Positions 10,417 through 18,571 of a stretch of 64,000 nucleotides of DNA are shown piece by piece. The position numbers and the translations under genes were made by a program. The notes under the pieces are model-generated. The model worked only from the letters and a program-made list of their open reading frames with translations, was not told the origin of the DNA and made no database searches. The DNA is from Rhizobium sp. Lineage in GTDB: Bacteria; Pseudomonadota; Alphaproteobacteria; Rhizobiales; Rhizobiaceae. Numbering within the stretch: the stretch's first letter is position 1; the number at the start of each line of letters is the position of its first letter. The stretch spans positions 270,236 to 334,235 of the forward strand of contig PEKW01000005.1 of the NCBI GenBank assembly GCA_002796995.1. The letters run 5' to 3'.

Positions 10417-10937
10417 CCGACAAACCCCGCATCTTCGGCATTTCCGGCTGGAAGAATTCCGGCAAGACCGGCCTCGCCGTCCGCCTGGTAGAGGAGTTCA
10501 CCCGGCGCGGCTATCGCATCTCGACGATCAAGCACGCCCACCACGATTTCGACATCGACAAGGTCGGCGCCGACAGCTACCGCCACCGGCAGGCCGGCGC
10601 CCATGAGGTGGCGCTCGTGTCAGGCACGCGCTACGCCATCATGCACGAACTGCGCGGGGCGGACGAACCGAGCTTCGAGGACATCCTCGCCCGGCTCGGC
10701 CCCTGCGACCTGGTGCTGATCGAGGGCTACAAGCGCGAACCCGTGCCGAAGATCGAGGCACGCAGGCTCGACGCGAAGAACCGCGAGCCGCTGGCACCGA
10801 GCGATCCGCACATCGTCGCCATCGCCGCCGATCATCCGGTCGCCGATGAGTTCCTGCCCGTCTTCGACCTCGACGACACCCAGGCGATCGCCGACTTCAT
10901 CACCCGCGTCACCGGACTGCCGCAGCCCCGCACCTGA
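10413..10937 (+). CDS. mobB: Molybdopterin-guanine dinucleotide synthesis accessory protein MobB
   Basis: GTP-binding partner of MobA, 174 aa. The Walker A loop is GWKNSGKTGL, and the family motif TIKHAHHDFDIDKVGADSYRHRQAGA follows. The acidic LVLIEGYKREPVPKIE segment is the conserved late motif. It overlaps mobA by four bases (ATGA). A bidirectional terminator closes the unit 30 bp downstream. MobB is dispensable in E. coli but improves cofactor delivery; the same is assumed here. Confidence 0.94.
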   Translation: MTDKPRIFGISGWKNSGKTGLAVRLVEEFTRRGYRISTIKHAHHDFDIDKVGADSYRHRQAGAHEVALVSGTRYAIMHELRGADEPSFEDILARLGPCDLVLIEGYKREPVPKIEARRLDAKNREPLAPSDPHIVAIAADHPVADEFLPVFDLDDTQAIADFITRVTGLPQPRT

Positions 10938-10961
10938 CGGCAACGGCGCGAGCCCGACATG

Positions 10962-10997
10962 AAAAAGGGCCGCCGGATGATCTCCGGCGGCCCTTTC
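10962..10997. terminator. Bidirectional terminator between mobB and the OmpA-like gene
   Basis: Perfect 10-bp stem GGGCCGCCGG (10967-10976) and CCGGCGGCCC (10984-10993). It is flanked by five A on the left and TTT on the right, so it can end transcripts from both convergent genes. Confidence 0.85.
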
Positions 10998-11019
10998 GAT
11001 TGCGATGATCAGTTAACCG

Positions 11020-13443
11020 TCAGTTGGCGGCGGTCGCCGGGCGAACGAGCGAGGTGACGCGGCGGATGGCGACGCGGCGGTTCTGCTGTTCGTCTTCGGC
11101 CGTGCGGATCTTCAGGTAACGTTCGCCGTAACCCTGGATCGAGAGGTTTTCCGGCGGAATGCCGTAGACTTCCGTCAGCAGGTTGGCGACGGTTTCGGCA
11201 CGCTGGTCCGACAGGATCAGGTTCGAGCGGTCCGAACCGACGGCATCGGTATGGCCTTCGATCAGGAAGGTCTCGCCCGGATCCTTGGCCAGCACCTGTT
11301 CCATGGCGGCAGCGACCTTGCGCAGCGTCTTGGCCTGGGCCAGCGGCACTTCAGCCGAACCCGACGGGAAGGTGATCGTGTCGAGGTCGATACGGCGGAC
11401 CTTGTCACGAATACGGGCCGACGACTTCACTTCCTCGATCGAATAGACGCGTTCGACGCGCTCGACCGGCGGCTGGGCGAGGAAGTCGTAGTAGTCGCGA
11501 TCCGGCGCGTTGGACGTGGTGACGATATAATCCTGGACCGGAATGGTCAGGCGCATCGGCGGGAGGCTGTAGCCCACGTCGACATAGACATGCGGTTCGT
11601 CACGGTCGGCTTCCGGTGCATAGAACAGGACATATTCGTCGCCATCCGTCGTGAAGCGCGAGCGAAGGATGATGTCGCCGAAGCGGTTGTAGACCGTCAC
11701 CAGACGCGAGCCGTCATTGCGCTCGATCGTTTCGCGAACGCGGCCACGGGACAGTTCCTCGTAGGACGTCTGTTCCTCGTCGTAACGCAGGCGCGAACGG
11801 TCGTTGCCGCGCACGACTTCGAGATTGCCGATGTTGATGATCGTCCGGTTGTCGATTTCCTCGATCACCCGCACTTCGTTGACCTGGTTGACGATGTTGG
11901 TCTCGTTGTTGGTGTTCGTCACATTGGTGACGTTCGTGACATTGGTCACGTTGGTCACGTTGTTGATGACGGTGGTCGGCACCTCGAAGGTCGGGGCGGA
12001 GTCGCGCGTCGTGCCCTTCTCCGTGATGATGGCTTCCATCACCTGCGGTTCGAACTTGGGTGCTTCGCCCTGGGCTTCGACATCGCTTGTCGGCGCTGCG
12101 ACGACCGGGGTTTCTTCGCGAAGCACGGTGCGGGCATCGCGGACATTGGCAGCGCCGGTATTGTCGGCGTCCTTGTCGCTGTCGAGAACGGCAGCACCAT
12201 TGTCGACCGGCAGCACGACGGTTTCGGCCGTGCTGGACGGGTCCTCGGCGATCTGCTGCTTGTCTTCTTCGGTGCGCTCGTCGATGACCTCGACCACCGG
12301 CGCATCCTTCGGCGCTTCGACGGCCGGCACGACGACCTGCTCGCCGGTCGGCTCAACAGTCGGTTCGGTCGTCGACTGATCCTGCGGCACGGCCGGGGTC
12401 TCGCCCGGAACGGCGTCCTGAGCGGGCTTCAGCTGGTCGTCGGTCAGCGGGCTTTCAGCCGGCTGGTCGGCAGGCGCCGGTTCCGTTGCGGGGGTCTGCT
12501 CGGCCGGTGCCTGATCGGCAGGAGCGTCGGCCGGGGCATCGGGGGTCTGAGCCGGTTCTTCGGCCTGAGCCGGTTTTTCGGCCGGAACCTGTTCGGCGGG
12601 GGCTTCCTCTACGGCGGCAGGCTGTTCTGCCGGAGCCTGTTCGGCTGGCGGGCATGCATCGGCGGATGCTGCCTGCGATCCGTCGGCACAGGTCACGGCT
12701 TCCGCTGCCGGCTGCTGTTCGGCAGCCTTCTGGGCTTCTTCGGCGGCCTGCTGCTCTGCGGCCTTTTGGGCCTCGTCAGCGGCCTGCTGTTCTGCAGCCT
12801 TCTGGGCCTCGTCAGCGACCTGCTGCTCGGCGGCCTTCTGGGCTTCATCAGCAGCCTGCTGTTCGGCAGCCTTCTGAGCCTCTTCGGCGGCCTGCTGTTC
12901 TGCAGCCTTCTGGGCCTCCTCGGCGGCCTGCTGTTCTGCGGCCTTCTGGGCCTCTTCGGCAGCCTGCTGCTCAGCGGCCTTCTGGGCTTCCTCGGCGGCC
13001 TGCTGTTCAGCGGCCTTCTGAGCTTCCTCGGCCGCCTGCTGCTCGGCAGCCTTCTGGGCCTCTTCGGCGGCCTGCTGTTCGGCGGCCTTCTGGGCTTCCT
13101 CGGCAGCCTGCTGTTCGGCGGCCTTCTGGGCCTCGTCAGCGGCCTGCTGTTCGGCGGCCTGGGCCTCTTCGGCAGCCTTCTGGGCTTCATCTGCCTGCTG
13201 CTGTTCGGCGGCGCGCTGGGCGTCGATCGCATCACAGCTCGCCTGGTCGGCCGCCTGGCTTCCGTCACTGCAGGTGACAGCGGCCTGGGCCAGCAGGATC
13301 ATGCCTTCGACCGCGCCGGGGCGGGATTGGCTTGTGGTGTCCTGCGCCTTCAGAACGGCCGCAGCCGCCACGGGCTCGACCATTGCGGCGGCCGACAGAA
13401 CCGGCACCGCAACGGTGGCGAACAGTCTCGATCTTAAATTCAT
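11020..13443 (-). CDS. Large OmpA-family envelope protein with Ala/Glu/Gln-rich repeat region
   Basis: An 807-aa exported protein expected to bridge the outer membrane and peptidoglycan. It opens with a signal peptide (MNLRSRLFATVAVPVLSAAA). A C-x11-C module (VTCSDGSQAADQASC) precedes twelve 12-residue AAEEAQKAAEQQ repeats of strong helical character. A second C-x11-C module (VTCADGSQAASADAC) follows, then a Pro/Ala-rich stretch, an NVT-repeat segment and a charged beta-rich region. The C-terminus is an OmpA-like domain with IEGHTDAVGSD and LSDQRAETVANLL, the peptidoglycan-binding core. The start was placed at the ATG with AAGGA upstream. Repeat-rich relatives occur in Rhizobiaceae; a defined function is lacking. 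Confidence 0.88.
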   Translation of the reverse strand: MNLRSRLFATVAVPVLSAAAMVEPVAAAAVLKAQDTTSQSRPGAVEGMILLAQAAVTCSDGSQAADQASCDAIDAQRAAEQQQADEAQKAAEEAQAAEQQAADEAQKAAEQQAAEEAQKAAEQQAAEEAQKAAEQQAAEEAQKAAEQQAAEEAQKAAEQQAAEEAQKAAEQQAAEEAQKAAEQQAAEEAQKAAEQQAADEAQKAAEQQVADEAQKAAEQQAADEAQKAAEQQAAEEAQKAAEQQPAAEAVTCADGSQAASADACPPAEQAPAEQPAAVEEAPAEQVPAEKPAQAEEPAQTPDAPADAPADQAPAEQTPATEPAPADQPAESPLTDDQLKPAQDAVPGETPAVPQDQSTTEPTVEPTGEQVVVPAVEAPKDAPVVEVIDERTEEDKQQIAEDPSSTAETVVLPVDNGAAVLDSDKDADNTGAANVRDARTVLREETPVVAAPTSDVEAQGEAPKFEPQVMEAIITEKGTTRDSAPTFEVPTTVINNVTNVTNVTNVTNVTNTNNETNIVNQVNEVRVIEEIDNRTIINIGNLEVVRGNDRSRLRYDEEQTSYEELSRGRVRETIERNDGSRLVTVYNRFGDIILRSRFTTDGDEYVLFYAPEADRDEPHVYVDVGYSLPPMRLTIPVQDYIVTTSNAPDRDYYDFLAQPPVERVERVYSIEEVKSSARIRDKVRRIDLDTITFPSGSAEVPLAQAKTLRKVAAAMEQVLAKDPGETFLIEGHTDAVGSDRSNLILSDQRAETVANLLTEVYGIPPENLSIQGYGERYLKIRTAEDEQQNRRVAIRRVTSLVRPATAAN
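11911..11976 (-). repeat. Short tandem repeats coding for Asn-Val-Thr
   Basis: A run of near-identical 9-nt units encodes repeated N-V-T triplets inside the OmpA-like protein, flanked by further Asn-rich sequence (NTNNETN). The limits are approximate. The units vary at third positions, so this is not recent slippage alone. Confidence 0.7.
12721..13152 (-). repeat. Twelve tandem 36-bp units within the OmpA-like gene
   Basis: Exactly twelve contiguous 36-bp units (432 bp) run without spacers. Each encodes A-A-E/D-E-A-Q-K-A-A-E-Q-Q; one unit has Val at its first position. Units differ mainly at synonymous positions. Three consecutive units near the C-terminal end of the array and the first unit carry Asp in place of the first Glu. 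The reading frame is kept throughout, and copy-number change would alter only rod length. Confidence 0.95.
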
Positions 13444-13805
13444 ATTCGTTTCCTTGCGAAGCGTGTCACCACGCGGAGAGTGTTGGAGGAGCCAATGGCG
13501 AGGCGGCTTTTTTAAGGCCACGCGATTCTCGCGCTCCGATGAGGCAGAACCTAGCTTCCCGCGAATTAACCCTGCCTGAACGAAAAAGTTTCGTGACCTC
13601 CACGTTTTTCGCGTTTGCCGGAGGCGATCCGAACGACGCGGCTATTGCTCAACTGTACAATTTTTGTCGGCGCCACGTCTTTGGAGTTGATTTTCGCTGA
13701 GAAAGAGTAGGAATATCGCGACAGGTACGACACGCCGGTGTCGCGCTTGCCCTGTTCAGCGCAGGAACCATAACAACCGCGCGAACAACCAACAGAGAGG
13801 ATCTC
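13444..13805. other. Divergent intergenic region with inverted repeats
   Basis: Gene-free 362 bp between the OmpA-like gene and the amino-acid binding protein; both promoters must lie here. An inverted repeat ACGAAA-AAG-TTTCGT occupies 13580-13594. A compound hairpin lies at 13717-13745 (listed separately). I see no coding potential or clear sigma-70 boxes. Confidence 0.6.
13717..13745 (+). promoter_or_regulatory. Possible 5'-leader structure with two alternative stems
   Basis: CGACAC (13728-13733) can pair with GTGTCG (13738-13743) through a GCCG loop. Alternatively CGCGACA (13717-13723) can pair with TGTCGCG (13739-13745). The two stems share the 3' arm and are mutually exclusive. The element lies about 60 bp before the start of the binding-protein gene. 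Confidence 0.35.
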
Positions 13806-14582
13806 ATGCGTATTTCGACACGTTTCTTCGCCGCCGCTTCGATTGCCGCCTTGTCGCTTTTTGCCGGCAGCGCAATGGCCGAAGGCGAAAAGCTGATCAT
13901 CGGCACGGAAGGTGCCTACCCGCCCTTCAACAATCTCGAATCGGACGGCACGCTCGTCGGCTTCGACATCGACATCGCCAAGGCTCTTTGCGATGAAATG
14001 AAGGTCACCTGCGAATTCGTCACCCAGGATTGGGACGGCATCATTCCGGCGCTGCAGGCGAAGAAGTTCGACGCCATCATCGCCTCGATGTCGATCACCC
14101 CGGAACGCAAGGAAAAGGTCGACTTCAGCGACAAGTACTACAACACCGGACCGGCGATCGCCGTGCCGAAGGATTCGCCGATCACCGACGTGGCCGGTCT
14201 CAAGGGCAAGGTGCTCGGCGCGCAGTCGTCCACCACCCACGCCAACTATGCTGAAAAGCACATGCCCGATTCCGAGCTGAAGGTCTACCCGACCACGGAC
14301 GAGTACAAGCTCGACCTCGAAGGCGGCCGCGTCGACGCCGTCATCGACGACGTCGTCGTCCTGTCGGAATGGGTCAAGTCGGAAGCCGGCGCCTGCTGCA
14401 AGATCCTGACCGCGCTCACCCCCGACATCGAAATCAACGGCCCGGGCGCCGGCATTGCCGTCCGCAAGGGTGATACCGCGCTGGCCGACAAGTTCAGCGC
14501 CGCGATCAAGGCGATCCGCGCCAACGGCAAGTACAAGGAAATCAACGACAAGTTCTTCGATTTCGACGTGTACGGCGAGTAA
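13806..14582 (+). CDS. Polar amino-acid ABC transporter substrate-binding protein
   Basis: Periplasmic binding protein of 258 aa of the HisJ/ArgT/OccT type, for basic or opine-like amino acids. The signal peptide ends near AGSAMA. The ligand-binding opening GTEGAYPPFNNLESDG and the segment FDIDIAKALCDEM are typical. Two cysteines seven residues apart (LCDEMKVTCEF) match the HisJ disulfide, and QDWDGIIPALQAKKFDAIIASM is the hinge region. AGAGAGGA upstream supports the start. It is followed by two permease genes but no ATPase gene. A hairpin downstream probably raises its mRNA level relative to the permeases. Confidence 0.93.
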   Translation: MRISTRFFAAASIAALSLFAGSAMAEGEKLIIGTEGAYPPFNNLESDGTLVGFDIDIAKALCDEMKVTCEFVTQDWDGIIPALQAKKFDAIIASMSITPERKEKVDFSDKYYNTGPAIAVPKDSPITDVAGLKGKVLGAQSSTTHANYAEKHMPDSELKVYPTTDEYKLDLEGGRVDAVIDDVVVLSEWVKSEAGACCKILTALTPDIEINGPGAGIAVRKGDTALADKFSAAIKAIRANGKYKEINDKFFDFDVYGE

Positions 14583-14604
14583 GCGTTGAAAATCTGAAAC
14601 CGAG

Positions 14605-14631
14605 ATGGCGGAAGGCTTGCACTTCCGCCAT
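14605..14631 (+). terminator. Intra-operon hairpin after the binding-protein gene
   Basis: Perfect 10-bp stem ATGGCGGAAG (14605-14614) and CTTCCGCCAT (14622-14631) with a 7-nt loop, followed only by a weak T stretch. Its place between binding protein and permease fits a partial terminator or mRNA 3'-end stabiliser. Confidence 0.65.
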
Positions 14632-14691
14632 TTCTGCTTGAAAAAGAATGACAAAAAATTTGCGGCTCGAACCGCAGAGGGGATATTCAGC

Positions 14692-15495
14692 ATGAGCGGA
14701 TTGTTTTCCGCGCTTGGGTCGTTCTGGGCCTGGTTCCAATATGCCTTCGATCCGCTGTGCGGACCGGCCGGCGTCTTCACCATATTCGGCAGTTCTTCGC
14801 TCGTCGCCTGTGGCGCGACAGGCTGGGGTGACGAGATCGCCTTCGGCGTGAAAGTCACCGTCTCCCTTTCTCTCGCGACGCTGCCCATCGGGCTGCTCAT
14901 CGGCTTCTTCGTGGCACTCGCCATGCAATCGGAGGAAAAGATGCTCAGGCTCGCCGGCGGCGTCTATACGACGATCTTCCGCGGCCTGCCCGAACTGCTG
15001 ACCCTGTTCATCGTCTATTACGGCGTGCAGATGGGCATCCAGTCGATCCTCGCCTGGTTCGGCAACGACCAGCGGATCGAGATCAACGCCTTCCTGGCCG
15101 GCATGATCGCGCTGTCGGTGGTGTTCTCCTCCTATTGCTCCGAAGTGCTGCTGTCGGCGTTCCGCGCCATTCCCAAGGGCCAGTACGAGGCCGGCGATGC
15201 GCTCGGCCTGCATCGGGCCCGGACCATGCGGCTGATCATCGTGCCGCAGCTGATCCGCATCGCCTTGCCCGGCCTAGGGAACCTGTGGATGAACCTGCTG
15301 AAGGACACGGCGCTCGTCTCCGTCATCGGCCTCTCGGACATCCTGCGCCAGACCGGCATCGCCGCGAAGGTCGCCAAGGAACCGTTCTTCTTCTATCTGC
15401 TGGCCTGCGCCCTCTTCCTCTTTCTCGCCGTCGTCTCGTCGATCGGCATCAGCGCGATCGATCGCTGGAGCAACCGCGCCGGAGTCCGCCGATGA
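14692..15495 (+). CDS. Amino-acid ABC transporter permease (HisQ/OccQ-like) with extended N-terminus
   Basis: Inner-membrane permease of 267 aa. The cytoplasmic coupling motif is EAGDALGLHRARTMRLIIVPQ, and TTIFRGLPELLTLFIVYYG is the conserved periplasmic loop and helix. Before the usual family opening (GATGWGDEIAFG) there are about 43 extra residues with two Cys (PLCGPAG and LVACGATG), absent from typical HisQ or OccQ starts. The ATG at 14692 has AGAGGGG upstream. Its stop overlaps the next permease start as ATGA. Confidence 0.9.
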   Translation: MSGLFSALGSFWAWFQYAFDPLCGPAGVFTIFGSSSLVACGATGWGDEIAFGVKVTVSLSLATLPIGLLIGFFVALAMQSEEKMLRLAGGVYTTIFRGLPELLTLFIVYYGVQMGIQSILAWFGNDQRIEINAFLAGMIALSVVFSSYCSEVLLSAFRAIPKGQYEAGDALGLHRARTMRLIIVPQLIRIALPGLGNLWMNLLKDTALVSVIGLSDILRQTGIAAKVAKEPFFFYLLACALFLFLAVVSSIGISAIDRWSNRAGVRR

Positions 15496-16322
15496 GCTAC
15501 GCGACCCAACTCATTCCGCCGCGCCCGGCCCCGCCGCAGCGCGTGATCGCGCTTAGCGCCTCGCGCGTCCTCGGCCTGGTCGGCATCGCTTTGTGGCTCC
15601 TGCTCGGCGCCGCGCTCGCCTATATGATGATCAGCAACTGGGACACCGACAAGTTCGTCAAATACGGACCGCGCTACCTGTCCGGGCTCTGGGTCACGCT
15701 GACGCTGGTGGTCACCTCGATCACGCTCGGCGCCCTGCTCTCGGCCCCGATCGCCTTTGCCCGCATGTCGAAGAACCGCGTGCTGAACGTCATATCCTAC
15801 GCCTATGTCTACGTCTTCCGCGGCACGCCGCTGCTCGCCCAGATCTACCTGATCTACTACGGCTTCGGCTCCTTCCGTCCGCAGATCGAGGCCGTCGGCC
15901 TGTGGTGGTTCTTCCGCGAAGCATGGTACTGCGCGCTGCTGTCGATGACGCTCAACACCGCGGCCTATCAGGCGGAGATCCTGCGCGGGGCCATCCTCAG
16001 CGTGCCGCGCGGACAGAGCGAAGGCGCGAAATCCCTCGGGCTCAGCCCCTTCGTCACCTTCCGCAAGATCATCCTGCCGCAGGCGCTGATCGTGGCGCTT
16101 CGCCCCTACGGCAACGAGATCATCCTGATGGTCAAGGGCTCGGCCGTCGTCGCGGTCGTCACCGTGCTCGATCTGATGGGCCAGACCCGTTACACCTTCT
16201 CGCGCACCTTCGACTACCAGGCCTATCTCTGGGCGGCGATCTTCTATCTGTCGATCGTCGAAGCCATGCGCCACATCTGGGCGGCGATGGAAGCGCGGCT
16301 GACGCGCCACCTCAAGCGCTGA
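15492..16322 (+). CDS. Amino-acid ABC transporter permease (HisM/OccM-like)
   Basis: Second integral-membrane subunit, 276 aa, pairing with the preceding permease. It shows the HisM-type sequence VFRGTPLLAQIYLIYYG and the coupling loop EGAKSLGLSPFVTFRKIILPQ. A cytoplasmic N-terminal segment precedes the first helix. Its start overlaps the upstream stop (ATGA). The expected ATP-binding subunit is not next to it: the following gene is usg. The ATPase must therefore be encoded elsewhere or shared. Confidence 0.92.
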   Translation: MSYATQLIPPRPAPPQRVIALSASRVLGLVGIALWLLLGAALAYMMISNWDTDKFVKYGPRYLSGLWVTLTLVVTSITLGALLSAPIAFARMSKNRVLNVISYAYVYVFRGTPLLAQIYLIYYGFGSFRPQIEAVGLWWFFREAWYCALLSMTLNTAAYQAEILRGAILSVPRGQSEGAKSLGLSPFVTFRKIILPQALIVALRPYGNEIILMVKGSAVVAVVTVLDLMGQTRYTFSRTFDYQAYLWAAIFYLSIVEAMRHIWAAMEARLTRHLKR

Positions 16323-16347
16323 CCGCTCGCGCGTTCCCACCTCAGGC

Positions 16348-16379
16348 GTTGGCAGCACTCCGCGGGACCGGCTGCCAAC
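16348..16379 (+). terminator. Hairpin after the amino-acid permease genes
   Basis: Perfect 9-bp stem GTTGGCAGC (16348-16356) and GCTGCCAAC (16371-16379) with a 14-nt loop. Only a short T stretch follows (TCATTGGTTT), so termination may be incomplete or Rho-assisted. Confidence 0.5.
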
Positions 16380-16547
16380 TCATTGGTTTCGAAGGGGAAT
16401 TTGTAGAACGTCCGCTTTCGTTAAGCTTCGGGTAACCTTACACTGCTTCCATGGATACAGGCCGCTCCTCGGGCGGCCGATCGGTCCGCCGAAGCGGAAC
16501 ACCGCCGGCTCCGGTCCTCTGGAAAAGGGAACGAAGACGAGGTTGTC

Positions 16548-16814
16548 ATGAACAACGAAATGGAACTGATGCTGAAGGGCTACGGCCTGACGACGGCGCA
16601 AATCCTCTACCGCCTGCCCGACCATCCCACCCTGCTGCAGACCTATGTCTGGCAGCACTATGATCTGGCGCCGGACTTCCCCGAGATGAAGGGCTTCCTG
16701 AAATTCTGGCAGGAAAAGCTCGACGGTCCGCTGCATTCCGTCAGCTACGTGCACCAGCGCCTGATCGCCGCCAACGAATGGCGGGCGCTGCGGGGCGAAT
16801 TCATCCTGCACTGA
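16548..16814 (+). CDS. usg: Usg family protein
   Basis: An 88-aa soluble protein matching the alphaproteobacterial Usg family, named in Caulobacter for a gene upstream of trpF. The body (LPDHPTLLQTYVWQHYDLAP, FPEMKGFLKFWQEKLDGPLH) is conserved, and the protein ends in Leu-His. The function of Usg is not known; the old link to tryptophan genes is positional. Here it is not beside trp genes. It converges with the DUF2270 gene, six bases apart. Confidence 0.88.
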   Translation: MNNEMELMLKGYGLTTAQILYRLPDHPTLLQTYVWQHYDLAPDFPEMKGFLKFWQEKLDGPLHSVSYVHQRLIAANEWRALRGEFILH

Positions 16815-16820
16815 CGCCGC

Positions 16821-17564
16821 TCAGACATGCACCTCGCCATGGGCGAACTCGCCGTCATCAGGCTCGCGGTGCAGTGCTGCGAAGACCACCAAAGAGTGCA
16901 GCAGGGCGACGGCCGACAGCACCAGCCAGCCCGGCAGCGGCCCGAGCGTGGCGTTGGCCGCCAGATCGCCGAAGGAATGGATGAACTCGACCGAGAGCTC
17001 GTCCGGTAGCAGCTTGGGGCTGGAGATCTTCAGGCCCCAGGCCAGCAGCAGGATGAGATACATCCAGACATAATTGCGGCGGATGCGGCGGAACAGCGCC
17101 TCGCGATAGCTCATCAGGAAGGCGGGGCTGCGCAGGCTTGCTGCGATCGCCACCGCCCAGTCGGGATTGAGCTCGGCCTGCGGGCTCAGCACCTGGGCGA
17201 AATAGTGCCGCTCGAGCTGGCGCACCCGCGCCCGGTAGACGTCGAAGAAGCGGTAGCGGCGGGCCTCGATCATCAGAAACAGCGAAATCAGCAACATGGC
17301 GAACAGCACCACGCCATGATGTGAGGTCGGCGTCGACAGCGACACCGAGAGCAGGCCAGCGACCACGGTCATGGCCCAGTTGGAGGTCCGGTCGATCCGG
17401 TCGCGCCAGCTGGTCATCCGGCCGATCTCGCCGCGGTAGTAGTGGATGATCATATTGGCTTTTTCGACCGAATTGGCCGGCAGGGCCGGCCCGTCGCCAT
17501 GCGCCTTGCCGGCCCCCTGGATGATCGTGCCCGCACCCTGGATGATTTCGCCCTGTTCCGCCAT
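16821..17564 (-). CDS. DUF2270 integral membrane protein
   Basis: A 247-aa protein with a cytoplasmic N-terminus and about four membrane helices. DUF2270 hallmarks are ANMIIHYYRGEIGRMTSWRDR, the IEARRYRFFDVYRARVRQLERHYF segment and RRIRRNYVWMYLILLLAWGLK. A short internal duplication (EIIQGAG, TIIQGAG) opens the protein. The start is uncertain: the ATG at 17564 has GGGAG 12 bases upstream, whereas one at 17576 abuts it. Function is unknown. It is divergent from the methyltransferase gene. Confidence 0.82.
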   Translation of the reverse strand: MAEQGEIIQGAGTIIQGAGKAHGDGPALPANSVEKANMIIHYYRGEIGRMTSWRDRIDRTSNWAMTVVAGLLSVSLSTPTSHHGVVLFAMLLISLFLMIEARRYRFFDVYRARVRQLERHYFAQVLSPQAELNPDWAVAIAASLRSPAFLMSYREALFRRIRRNYVWMYLILLLAWGLKISSPKLLPDELSVEFIHSFGDLAANATLGPLPGWLVLSAVALLHSLVVFAALHREPDDGEFAHGEVHV

Positions 17565-17733
17565 GCCGCTGCCCATCTCCCGTGTAACCTTCGTGGTTAT
17601 CCCGCCTAACGGGGAACGGCAAGGCCGTGTTCCGGCACGCACCCCGCCTCGCGCATTGCCAAAGGCCCGGCGACCCTTTAGAGGCTGGCCAAACGGGCGC
17701 CGGCGGTCGGCGCGCAACGATTGGAGTTTCCCC

Positions 17734-18549
17734 ATGGCCAAGATCGACGAAGACGCATTGGCGGAAGCCTACAACCGGGCGCTCGCCCTTGAAAAGGCTG
17801 GCGACATCGACGCCGCCGTCAAGGCCTATGAGGAAGTACTGGCGATCGACCCCGAGGACCATGGCGGCGCCTCGGTGCGGATCGCCTCGCTCGGCCGCGG
17901 CGAAGCGCCGCCGAAGGCGCCCGACGCCTATGTCGAGACCCTGTTCGACCAGCATGCCGAAGCCTTCGAGGACATTCTCGTCGAACAGCTCGGCTATGCC
18001 GTACCGGCCATGGTCCGCCAGCGGCTGCAGGCGCTGGAGCTCGGCCCGTTCAAGCGCATGCTCGACCTCGGCTGCGGCACGGGCCTCACCGGCGGCACGC
18101 TGCGCGACATGGTCGACGACATCACCGGCATCGACATCTCCGAAAACATGGTCGAGATCGCCCACGAGAAGGATCTCTACGAGACGCTCTACGTCGCCGA
18201 GGTCGAGGATTTCCTCGAGGACAATGACGACGAGGCCTTCGACCTCATCACCGCGACCGACGTGCTGCCCTATCTCGGCGCGCTGGAGCCGCTGTTCTTC
18301 GGTGCGGCGGAAAACATGGTCGCCGGCGGCCTCTTCATCTTCTCATCCGAGACCCTGCCCGAAGACGTGCTGGCCGGACGGCCCTACATGGTCGGTCCGC
18401 ACCAGCGCTTCGCCCATTCGGAAGCCTATATCCGCGAACGGCTGGCCTCGACCGGCTTCGAGATCGTCGAGATATCCGACATCAATGTGCGCATGCAGGA
18501 CGGCAATCCCTCCCCGGGCCACCTGGTGATCGCGCGGCTCAAGGGCTGA
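17734..18549 (+). CDS. TPR-containing class I SAM-dependent methyltransferase
   Basis: A 271-aa cytoplasmic protein. Residues about 5-45 form a TPR-like helical repeat (YNRALALEKAGDIDAAVKAYEE). The methyltransferase fold follows: motif I is MLDLGCGTGLTGGTL, motif II is DITGIDISENMVEIA, and motif IV region is DLITATDVLPYLGAL. TTGGAG upstream supports the ATG start. Similar proteins are usually annotated only as methyltransferases with unknown substrate. A long hairpin separates it from the cytochrome gene. Confidence 0.88.
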   Translation: MAKIDEDALAEAYNRALALEKAGDIDAAVKAYEEVLAIDPEDHGGASVRIASLGRGEAPPKAPDAYVETLFDQHAEAFEDILVEQLGYAVPAMVRQRLQALELGPFKRMLDLGCGTGLTGGTLRDMVDDITGIDISENMVEIAHEKDLYETLYVAEVEDFLEDNDDEAFDLITATDVLPYLGALEPLFFGAAENMVAGGLFIFSSETLPEDVLAGRPYMVGPHQRFAHSEAYIRERLASTGFEIVEISDINVRMQDGNPSPGHLVIARLKG

Positions 18550-18571
18550 GCCAATTGCCGCGCCTTTGATT

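Noticed and set aside
12721..13152. 36-bp periodic repeats resembling a CRISPR array
   Set aside because: Units are contiguous with no spacers, keep one reading frame and encode a 12-aa repeat within an OmpA-like gene.
11251..13437. 728-codon plus-strand open frame opposite the OmpA-like gene
   Set aside because: It is the complement of the repeat-rich gene; its Leu/Gly-rich repeats mirror the real repeats, and the minus-strand product has a signal peptide and OmpA domain.
16421..16435. CtrA-binding site TTAA-N7-TTAA upstream of usg
   Set aside because: Only TTAA-N7-GTAA is present, and near-matches of this kind are expected by chance.
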